A stretch of DNA of 11,254 bases, taken from contig JBFWSL010000109.1 of the NCBI GenBank assembly GCA_050248375.1, positions 1 through 11,254 of the forward strand. The letters are read 5' to 3'. The translations under genes were made by a program, and so were the position numbers. The notes beneath the pieces are model-generated. The model worked only from the letters and a program-made list of their open reading frames with translations, was not told the DNA's origin and made no database searches. The stretch comes from JAYZVT01 sp050248375 (GTDB lineage: Bacteria; Pseudomonadota; Alphaproteobacteria; Rhizobiales; Methyloligellaceae). Positions 5,651 to 11,254 of this stretch are shown piece after piece; within the stretch, counting starts at the first letter, position 1; each line of letters starts with the position of its first letter.

Positions 5651-5917
5651 ATGACCGGTGCGGAAATTCTCGATGTGGCCAGGGATGGCATCTGGACCCT
5701 GCTCAAGGTGTCGGCGCCGATGATGCTGGTTGGGCTGGCGGTGGGCGTGGCCATTGCCCTGATGCAGGCGCTGACCCAGGTCCAGGAAATGACCCTGGTG
5801 TTCATCCCCAAGATCGTCGCCATCTTCCTGACCATGCTGATCGCGCTGCCTTTCATGGGCGCGGCCATGGGCGGCTACATGACACGGGTCGCGTCGCATA
5901 TCGCCACCGGAGGATAG
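5651..5917 (+). CDS. fliQ: Flagellar export gate protein FliQ
   Basis: FliQ is a small membrane subunit, four copies of which wrap around the FliP-FliR core of the flagellar export gate. The 88-residue product has the family length and two membrane hairpin helices (about 17-40 and 50-75). The signature between them, MQALTQVQEMTLVFIPKIVA (about 37-56), is strongly conserved in FliQ. The ATG at 5651 is preceded by AAGGGG. It follows fliE after an AT-rich linker of 47 bases and precedes fliR by 25 bases. Having fliQ, fliR and flhB after flgB, flgC and fliE is the standard alphaproteobacterial order. Confidence 0.97.
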   Translation: MTGAEILDVARDGIWTLLKVSAPMMLVGLAVGVAIALMQALTQVQEMTLVFIPKIVAIFLTMLIALPFMGAAMGGYMTRVASHIATGG

Positions 5918-5942
5918 GGCCCGGCCCCCGGGGAGCGCACCC

Positions 5943-6710
5943 ATGACGCTGTCCCTCGACTTCCTGCCGCAGACGGCCTTCGCCTATTTCCTGATCTTCG
6001 CCCGCTGCGGCGCGCTGTCCATGAGCCTGCCCGGCATCGGCGACGCGGTGGTGCCGGCGCGCGTGCGGCTGGTGTTCGCGCTGACGCTCAGCCTCATTCT
6101 CTATCCGCTCCTGGAGAAGACCTTTCCGGCCATGCCCACCACCATGCCGGCGATGATCGCGGCGGTGATCAAGGAGGTGATCGTGGGGCTGGCCATCGGC
6201 TTCGCGGTACGGCTGATCGTGTCGGGGCTGCAATTCGCCGCCACGGTGATCGCCTTCCAGGTCGGCCTCGCCTTCGCGATGAGCGTCGATCCCACGGGGG
6301 GCGTTCAGAATACGCTGTTCGGCACCTTCTTCTCCATGCTGGCGGTGACGCTGATCTTCGCCACGGATCTGCATCACCTCATGCTGAAGGCGGTGCACGA
6401 CAGCTACATCCTGTTCCAGCCGGGCAGCAGCTTCGCGCCGGGAGATTTCGCGCAGGTATCGCTGAGCACAATCGCAGACGCCTTCCTGGTGGCCATGCAG
6501 ATCTCGGCCCCCTTCGTGATCTTCGGCCTGGTGTTCTATCTCGGGGTGGGCATCCTCAGCCGCCTGATCCCGCAGGTGCAGGTGTTCTTCCTGGCCATGC
6601 CGGCGAACATCACGCTCGGTTTCCTGCTGATAGCGCTGCTGCTCGGCACGTTCATCACGTGGTACCTGCGCTATTTCAGCCAGGCCATGTCTCCCTACCT
6701 GGTCAACTGA
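5943..6710 (+). CDS. fliR: Flagellar export gate protein FliR
   Basis: FliR is the single-copy subunit that closes the FliP-FliQ-FliR helical export gate in the inner membrane. The 255-residue product is of normal length, with about six membrane segments (roughly 9-30, 40-58, 70-98, 125-148, 176-205, 212-240). Family landmarks include FARCGALSMSLPGIGDAVVPARVRLVFALTLSL near the N-terminus, the KEVIVGLAIGFAVRLIVSGLQFAA block and MSVDPTGGVQNTLFGTFFSMLAV, and the C-terminal LSRLIPQVQVFFLAMPANITLGF. The ribosome binding site GGGGAG lies about eight bases before the ATG at 5943. It ends 12 bases before flhB, so the two are closely coupled. Confidence 0.97.
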   Translation: MTLSLDFLPQTAFAYFLIFARCGALSMSLPGIGDAVVPARVRLVFALTLSLILYPLLEKTFPAMPTTMPAMIAAVIKEVIVGLAIGFAVRLIVSGLQFAATVIAFQVGLAFAMSVDPTGGVQNTLFGTFFSMLAVTLIFATDLHHLMLKAVHDSYILFQPGSSFAPGDFAQVSLSTIADAFLVAMQISAPFVIFGLVFYLGVGILSRLIPQVQVFFLAMPANITLGFLLIALLLGTFITWYLRYFSQAMSPYLVN

Positions 6711-6722
6711 GGGGAGCCGCGA

Positions 6723-7799
6723 ATGGCCGACGGGCCCGAAGACCACGAAAAAACAGAAGAACCGTCCCAACGGAAACTGGACGACGCTCACGAAAAGGGC
6801 GACGTGGCGAAAAGCCAGGAGGTCAACTCCTGGTTCCTGATGCTCGGCGCGACGCTGGCGCTTGTGATCTTCGCCAAGGACGCGGTCGTGTCGATCGGCT
6901 CGATCCTGCGGACCTTCCTCGATCAGGCGCACGACCTGCCCGCCGACGCGCAGGGGCTGCGCTACCTGCTCTGGATTCTTGGCGGCTCCATCGGCGCGGC
7001 GATCGGCTTGCCGCTTGTGCTGATGGTGCTCTCGGGACTGGCGGGCAACCTGGTGCAGCACCGGCTGCTGTTCACCACCGAGCCGCTGAAGCCGAAGCTG
7101 AGCAAGATTTCGCCGATGGCGGGGTTCAAGCGGCTGTTCTCGGCACAGAGCCTTGTCAACTTCGTCAAGAGCCTGGCCAAGCTCTTCATCGTTGGCGGTG
7201 TCATCGCCATAGCCGTGTGGCCTTCGCGCGATACCCTCGACACGGTCGTCGCACTGGACCCGGCCTCCATCCTCGGCATGGTCTTCGACATGTCCGTCAA
7301 GGTGATGTTGGCGGTGGTGGCGATCCTGACCATCGTCGCCGCGCTCGACTTCGCCTGGCAGAAGCATTCCTGGTGGAAGAAGCAGCACATGACGGTCAAG
7401 GAGCTGCGGGACGAATACAAGCAGATGGAAGGCGACCCGCAGGTCCGGGCCAAGCTGCGCCAGGTGCGCATCGAGCGCGGCCGCAAGCGCATGATGGCCA
7501 ACGTGCCGCGCGCCGCTGTGGTCATCACCAACCCGACCCACTTCTCGGTGGCGCTGGAATACGAGCCGGGCATGAACGCGCCCATATGCGTCGCCAAGGG
7601 CGTGGACGCCGTCGCCTTCCGCATCCGGGAAATCGCCAAGGAGCACAACATCCCGCTGGTCGAGAACCCGCCGCTGGCGCGGGCGCTGCACGCCAGCGTG
7701 GACGTGGACAGGGAAATCAAGCCCGAGCACTACAAGGCCGTCGCGGAAGTCATCGGCTATGTCATGGGCCTGCGCCGCAAGGCGAAGGGGCTGCGGTAG
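6723..7799 (+). CDS. flhB: Flagellar export switch protein FlhB
   Basis: FlhB regulates gate opening and switches substrate class from rod/hook to filament proteins. The 358-residue product has the expected two parts: a basic, charged N-terminus (EKTEEPSQRKLDDAHEKGDVAKSQEV), four membrane helices (about 36-56, 83-110, 140-166, 185-210), then the cytoplasmic domain. The autocleavage site NPTH is intact at N270-P271-T272-H273 within VVITNPTHFSVALEY; family members split between N and P. The linker KQHMTVKELRDEYKQMEGDPQVRAKLRQ is also typical. GGGGAG precedes the ATG at 6723. The cckA gene begins 57 bases after its stop, a neighbourhood seen in many Alphaproteobacteria. Confidence 0.97.
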   Translation: MADGPEDHEKTEEPSQRKLDDAHEKGDVAKSQEVNSWFLMLGATLALVIFAKDAVVSIGSILRTFLDQAHDLPADAQGLRYLLWILGGSIGAAIGLPLVLMVLSGLAGNLVQHRLLFTTEPLKPKLSKISPMAGFKRLFSAQSLVNFVKSLAKLFIVGGVIAIAVWPSRDTLDTVVALDPASILGMVFDMSVKVMLAVVAILTIVAALDFAWQKHSWWKKQHMTVKELRDEYKQMEGDPQVRAKLRQVRIERGRKRMMANVPRAAVVITNPTHFSVALEYEPGMNAPICVAKGVDAVAFRIREIAKEHNIPLVENPPLARALHASVDVDREIKPEHYKAVAEVIGYVMGLRRKAKGLR

Positions 7800-7856
7800 G
7801 CCGCGGGTCACGGACATCCCCGGGCGGCGGACCGGAAATCCTCTCCGGAGCGCGGA

Positions 7857-10457
7857 TTGGAGGCGTTCGCACCGGTCGAATCGGATATTTTCGGACGGAT
7901 GAGCCAGATGGAAGATTCCGTCAGATACTCCGAGCCGGCGGAGGACGCGGGCGCCCGGGAGGGCAGCATCGGCCTGCTGGTGCTGCTCGCCATCGGGCTG
8001 GCCATCGCGGCCGTGGCGCTGGCGATGATGTCGCGCGAGGCCGCGGAGCCGTTCGTGCTGGCGATTCTGGCCGGGCTTTCCGTGATTGGCGTGTTCTCGC
8101 TGTTCGCCGGCGCGGTGGGCATCCTGCATTTCGGCGAGCGGGGCGCGCGCAACGACCTCACCAAGGCCTATGTGGATCATCTGCCCTTCGGGGCGGTGGT
8201 GGCCGCGCCCGACGGCAAGATACTCTACGCCAACGAGGCCTATCTCCGGCTGATCGGCGCCAGCGCCGACGGGGAGGGGCTGGTGGGCGTGGAGAGCGCC
8301 TTTTCCGGCCATTCGCGCATCGCGGAGCAGATCTTCCGGCTGGCGCGGGCCGTGCGGCAGGGCAAGCCCTGGACCGAGGAATTCACCATCGGGCCCGAGG
8401 ACCGGCCGCTGGTGCAGGGGCAGGCGCCGGGCCCGCGCTGGTTCCGCATCTCGGTGCGGCAGGTGCCTGCGCGCCCCGGGAGCGACCGCCGCTCGCTGCT
8501 GACCGTGTGGCAGGTGATGGACGTGACCGGCGAGCGCCGGGCCGAGGCGGAAGCCTTCGAGAAGCTGCAACAGGTGATCGACTATGTGGACACCGCGCCG
8601 GCGGGCTTCCTGTCGGTGGCGCGCAGCGGCCGGGTGGAATATCTCAACGCCACGCTGGCGCGCTGGCTCGGCATCGACCTGACCGACGCCGCGCTCGGCG
8701 ATCTCGACGCGGGCGCCATCGTGCCGGGGGGAGCCGCGGCGCTGCTGGCGCGCACCGGCGACGACGCCAGCCAGGGCGAGACCCGCCGGCTCGACATCGA
8801 TCTGCTGCGCCGGGACGGCACCAGCCTGCCGGTGCGCATTCTCAGGCGTCCGGCCGCGGGCGACAGCCCGAACGCGCTGCTGCACATGCTGGTGTTCAAC
8901 CGCTCGGTGGAGGAAGAGCCCGAAGGCACCGCGCGGGCGGCGGAAGTGCGCTTCTCCCGCTTCTTCCATTCCGCGCCCATCGCCATCGCCACCGTGGACG
9001 AGGAGGGCCGCATCGGCGACACCAACGCCGCCTTCGCGCGCATGTTCGAGAGCGTGGCGGAGCCCTACGCCGCTGGCACCACGCTGATCTCCAGCCTGGT
9101 GGACATCGAGGGCGGCGAGTCGCTGCAGGACGGCATCCGCAAGGCGGCGGCCGGGCAGGGGGCCATCGTGCCTTCCGATTTTTCCTTCGGCGTCGACAGC
9201 GGGCGGCGCGGACGCTTCTTTGTCAGCCCCATCGAGCGCGGCGAGGGCGACCGGGAGGCGGCCATCGTCTATGCCATCGACATGACCGAGCAGCGGGCGC
9301 TGGAGATGCAGATCGCCCAGAGCCAGAAGATGCAGGCCATCGGCCAGCTCGCCGGCGGCATCGCGCACGACTTCAACAACGTGCTCACCGCCATCATCGG
9401 CTTCTCCGAACTGCTGCTGACCAACCACCGGGAGACCGATCCGGCCTTCCAGGACATCATGAACATCAAGCAGAACGCCAACCGGGCGGCGGGCCTCGTG
9501 CGCCAGCTTCTGGCGTTCTCGCGGCAGCAGACGCTCAGGCCGCAGGTGCTGAAGCTGAACGAGGTGCTGTCCGAACTGTCGATCCTGCTCGGGCGGCTGC
9601 TGGGGGAGAAGATCACCCTCGACGTGCAGCACGGGCGCGACCTGTGGCCGGTGAAGGCGGACCTGCACCAGCTCGAGCAGGTGATCATCAACCTCGCCGT
9701 CAACGCCCGCGACGCCATGCCGGAAGGGGGCAAGCTCACCGTGCGCACGGCCAACGTGACGGAATCGGAGTCGCGCGCGCTCGGCCAGCCGGTGGTGCAG
9801 CCGGGCGAATACGTCATGATCGAGGTGGCCGACACCGGCACCGGCATTCCCGCCGACGTGATGGAGAAGATCTTCGAGCCGTTCTTCTCCACCAAGGAGG
9901 TGGGCAAGGGCACGGGGCTCGGCCTTTCCACCGTCTATGGCATCGTCAAGCAGACCGGCGGCTTCATCTTCCCCGAGAGCGAGGTGGGCAAGGGCACGGC
10001 CTTCCGCATCTACCTGCCGCGCCACATGGCCACGGCGGAGGAACTGGAGCCGGAGCGCAAGAAGCCGGAGAAACGCAAGGATCTGACCGGCACCGGCACT
10101 GTCCTGCTGGTGGAGGACGAGGAGGCGGTGCGCACCTTCGCCGCCCGGGCGCTCGCCTCGCGCGGCTACAAGGTGCTGGAGGCGGGCACCGGCGCGGAGG
10201 CGCTGGAGGTCATGGAGGATCACGGCGGCGAGGTGGACCTGATCGTCTCCGACGTGGTCATGCCGGAGATGGACGGTCCGACGCTGCTGAAGGAACTGCG
10301 CAAGACCAATCCCGACCTGAAGATCATCTTCATCTCCGGCTATGCCGAGGACGCCTTCAAGAAGAACCTGCAGGAGAAGGAGCAGTTCGCCTTCCTGCCC
10401 AAGCCCTTCTCGCTGAAACAGCTCGCGGAAGCGGTCAAGGAGACGCTGGAGGGCTGA
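7857..10457 (+). CDS. cckA: Cell-cycle hybrid histidine kinase CckA
   Basis: CckA passes phosphate through ChpT to CtrA (and CpdR) and can act as kinase or phosphatase. The 866-residue product has two membrane helices (about 38-59 and 65-91), then three PAS-like regions (about 103-225, 240-350, 365-478). The histidine kinase core follows: H504 in GGIAHDFNN is the phosphoacceptor, N616 lies in the N box, DTGTGIP at 659-665 and GKGTGLGLS at 683-691 are the ATP-binding G boxes. The C-terminal receiver domain (about 747-865) has acidic E753/D754, phosphoacceptor D799 and K849. Identity rests on this architecture plus position after flhB. At 866 residues it is longer than Caulobacter CckA (691), consistent with an extra PAS region. 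I chose the TTG at 7857 because GGAG (7847-7850) sits six bases before it; the first ATG, at 7899, lacks a clear ribosome binding site. The stop codon overlaps the first base of the following repeat element. Confidence 0.9.
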   Translation: MEAFAPVESDIFGRMSQMEDSVRYSEPAEDAGAREGSIGLLVLLAIGLAIAAVALAMMSREAAEPFVLAILAGLSVIGVFSLFAGAVGILHFGERGARNDLTKAYVDHLPFGAVVAAPDGKILYANEAYLRLIGASADGEGLVGVESAFSGHSRIAEQIFRLARAVRQGKPWTEEFTIGPEDRPLVQGQAPGPRWFRISVRQVPARPGSDRRSLLTVWQVMDVTGERRAEAEAFEKLQQVIDYVDTAPAGFLSVARSGRVEYLNATLARWLGIDLTDAALGDLDAGAIVPGGAAALLARTGDDASQGETRRLDIDLLRRDGTSLPVRILRRPAAGDSPNALLHMLVFNRSVEEEPEGTARAAEVRFSRFFHSAPIAIATVDEEGRIGDTNAAFARMFESVAEPYAAGTTLISSLVDIEGGESLQDGIRKAAAGQGAIVPSDFSFGVDSGRRGRFFVSPIERGEGDREAAIVYAIDMTEQRALEMQIAQSQKMQAIGQLAGGIAHDFNNVLTAIIGFSELLLTNHRETDPAFQDIMNIKQNANRAAGLVRQLLAFSRQQTLRPQVLKLNEVLSELSILLGRLLGEKITLDVQHGRDLWPVKADLHQLEQVIINLAVNARDAMPEGGKLTVRTANVTESESRALGQPVVQPGEYVMIEVADTGTGIPADVMEKIFEPFFSTKEVGKGTGLGLSTVYGIVKQTGGFIFPESEVGKGTAFRIYLPRHMATAEELEPERKKPEKRKDLTGTGTVLLVEDEEAVRTFAARALASRGYKVLEAGTGAEALEVMEDHGGEVDLIVSDVVMPEMDGPTLLKELRKTNPDLKIIFISGYAEDAFKKNLQEKEQFAFLPKPFSLKQLAEAVKETLEG

Positions 10458-10485
10458 ATTAAGGGGACAGCAATTAAGGGGACAG
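10457..10485 (+). repeat. 14-base direct repeat at the left end of the RAYT element
   Basis: AATTAAGGGGACAG occurs at 10457-10470 and again at 10472-10485, with one base between. The second copy is also the start of the left arm of the long inverted repeat, so the first copy is a truncated repeat unit. Its first A is the last base of the cckA TGA. Confidence 0.85.
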
Positions 10486-10558
10486 TTTACTTAATTCCGT
10501 CTCTCGTCAGCGTATCCGGCTTGGCGGTGCCCGGAATTAAGTAAACTGTCCCCTTAAT
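10473..10558. repeat. 27-bp perfect inverted repeat upstream of the RAYT gene
   Basis: The left arm 10473-10499 (starts ATTAAGGGGACAG, ends TTAATTCCG) and the right arm 10532-10558 are exact reverse complements, separated by 32 bases. The arms can form a long hairpin in RNA or single-stranded DNA, the kind of structure that Y1 transposases recognise. It is followed by no T-run, so as RNA it would more likely protect the cckA 3' end than act as a classical terminator. Confidence 0.9.
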
Positions 10559-10578
10559 GTTTGTGCTAATCTTCGATC

Positions 10579-11250
10579 ATGGCCCGCCTCGCCCGCATCG
10601 TCATTCCGGGGGTCGCGCATCATGTGACCCAGCGCGGCAACCGCCGCGAGCCGGTCTTCTTCGGGGCGGGCGACTACCGCACCTATCTGGAGTTGCTCGG
10701 CAACGCGGCGGCGAAAGCCGGGACAGGGGTTATTGCCTATTGTCTGATGCCGAATCACGTTCATCTCATTCTGGTGCCCGGCAGCGAGGACGGGCTGCGG
10801 GCGACCCTGGCCCATGCGCACCGCCGCTATGCGGCCCACATCAACGCACGCAACAAATGGACAGGCCATCTCTGGCAGGGCCGGTTCGGATCGACGGCGA
10901 TGGACGAGGCGCATCTTGCCTGCGCTGTCCGCTATGTCTCGCTCAATCCGGTCAGGTCGAAGCTGGTGGCCAGGGCGCGGGACTGGCGCTGGTCGAGCAC
11001 GCGCGCCCATCTGGCCGGCGAGAGCGACGGCATTGTCGACGTGGCGCCGGTGCTGGAGCGGTTTCCCGATTTCGCCGCGCTGCTAAAGTCCGGAGAAGAC
11101 GAAGAGAAGATGAAGGCGCTGCGCAAGGCGGAGACCACGGGGCGTCCGGTCGGGAGCATCGCCTGGCTGAAGGCGATGGAAAGGCGCACCGGCAGGACGC
11201 TCATGCCGGGGAAGCGTGGCCCGAAACCATTTAGTAAACTGTCACCGTAA
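10579..11250 (+). CDS. REP-associated tyrosine transposase (RAYT, Y1/HUH family)
   Basis: RAYTs are single-strand DNA nucleases that cut and join at REP hairpins. The 223-residue product opens with MARLARIVIPGVAHHVTQRGNRREPVFF, the usual RAYT start. The metal-binding HUH-type motif is MPNHVHLIL with H60 and H62. The catalytic tyrosine is most likely Y119 in RYVSLNPVRSKLV. The C-terminal third (DWRWSSTRAHL onward) is basic, with GRTLMPGKRGPKPFSKLSP at the end. The domain appears complete, with no frameshift. The ATG at 10579 gives the conserved N-terminus, though no strong ribosome binding site precedes it. The last codons (SKLSP and the stop) lie in a degenerate copy of the element's repeat. 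Function in the cell is unknown; activity is not shown. Confidence 0.92.
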   Translation: MARLARIVIPGVAHHVTQRGNRREPVFFGAGDYRTYLELLGNAAAKAGTGVIAYCLMPNHVHLILVPGSEDGLRATLAHAHRRYAAHINARNKWTGHLWQGRFGSTAMDEAHLACAVRYVSLNPVRSKLVARARDWRWSSTRAHLAGESDGIVDVAPVLERFPDFAALLKSGEDEEKMKALRKAETTGRPVGSIAWLKAMERRTGRTLMPGKRGPKPFSKLSP

Positions 11251-11252
11251 TT
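11229..11252 (+). repeat. Degenerate repeat copy at the end of the RAYT gene
   Basis: The stretch 11229-11252 matches the right arm of the inverted repeat, aligned with AATTAAGTAAACTGTCCCC onward, at about 20 of 24 positions, including the intact core AGTAAACTGTC (11233-11243). It is in the same orientation as the right arm and supplies the last codons and the TAA stop of the transposase gene. The final bases TAATTCC resemble the inner end of the left arm, hinting that more repeat sequence lies past the edge. Confidence 0.75.
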
Positions 11253-11254
11253 CC

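Larger units (their letters stand above)
10457..11254 (+). mobile_element. RAYT element with terminal repeats (right end at or beyond window edge)
   Basis: The unit consists of a repeat array (10457-10558), a Y1/HUH transposase gene (10579-11250) and a degenerate repeat copy overlapping the gene's end (11229-11252). The repeats share the core AGTAAACTGTC or its complement. This is the layout of REP-associated tyrosine transposases, which are domesticated relatives of IS200/IS605. The left boundary is sharp at the cckA stop codon. The right boundary is not visible. Confidence 0.7.

Noticed and set aside
5624..5652. TTAACA with TCAAAT as a private fliQ promoter
   Set aside because: The -10 would overlap the fliQ start codon, and no full CtrA box is present, only one half-site.
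5853..10223. 1456-codon open frame on the minus strand opposite fliR, flhB and cckA
   Set aside because: It is antisense to three well-recognised genes, has an Arg/His/Gln/Gly-rich composition typical of GC-rich shadow frames, and shows no recognisable domain.
6659..10462. 1267-codon plus-strand frame overlapping flhB and cckA
   Set aside because: It is out of frame with both genes, low in complexity and rich in R/G/A; a shadow of high third-position GC.
10473..10558. CRISPR-like or terminator interpretation of the repeats after cckA
   Set aside because: There are too few repeat units, no regular spacers and no T-run after the stem; the neighbouring Y1 transposase gene explains the repeats better.

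Overview
This looks like a chromosomal segment of a GC-rich, flagellated alphaproteobacterium. The main reasons are the flagellar export and rod genes sitting directly upstream of a CckA-type hybrid histidine kinase (an order known from many Alphaproteobacteria) and CtrA-type boxes (TTAA-N7-TTAAC) in the flagellar control region. The exact genus cannot be read from the sequence.

Layout. Positions 1-55 hold the first 18 codons of a leftward IS5-like transposase that continues off the left edge, followed by about 360 bases of non-coding DNA rich in inverted repeats and ending in a strong leftward terminator (221-248). Next come three leftward genes: fliO (4153-3770), fliP (3789-3004) and a large MscS-family mechanosensitive channel with a DUF3772-like periplasmic part (2877-418). 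A 259-base divergent control region (4154-4412) separates them from a rightward cluster of seven genes: flgB, flgC, fliE, fliQ, fliR, flhB and cckA, with gaps of 12-57 bases. The cckA stop codon abuts a repeat-flanked HUH transposase of the RAYT/Y1 type (10579-11250) that runs to the right edge.

How the genes work together. FliO, FliP, FliQ, FliR and FlhB form or help assemble the membrane core of the flagellar type III export apparatus. FlgB, FlgC and FliE build the MS-ring/rod junction and proximal rod that this gate feeds. CckA is the kinase/phosphatase at the top of the CckA-ChpT-CtrA phosphorelay. The divergent control region carries a perfect CtrA box laid over a sigma70-like promoter reading into fliO-fliP, a second near-perfect CtrA box, two 13-base palindromes of the GGCAA-N3-TTGCC kind that resemble Caulobacter FlbD (ftr) operators, and a candidate sigma54 promoter before flgB. 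The window therefore appears to contain both an input (CckA) and an output (CtrA-box flagellar promoters) of the same regulatory circuit.

The most unusual pieces are this compact divergent control region and the RAYT element. The element begins exactly at the cckA stop codon, carries a 27-bp perfect inverted repeat, and has a C-terminus encoded by a degenerate copy of that repeat. I saw no clearly new multi-gene system; most of the window is a well-conserved flagellar locus.
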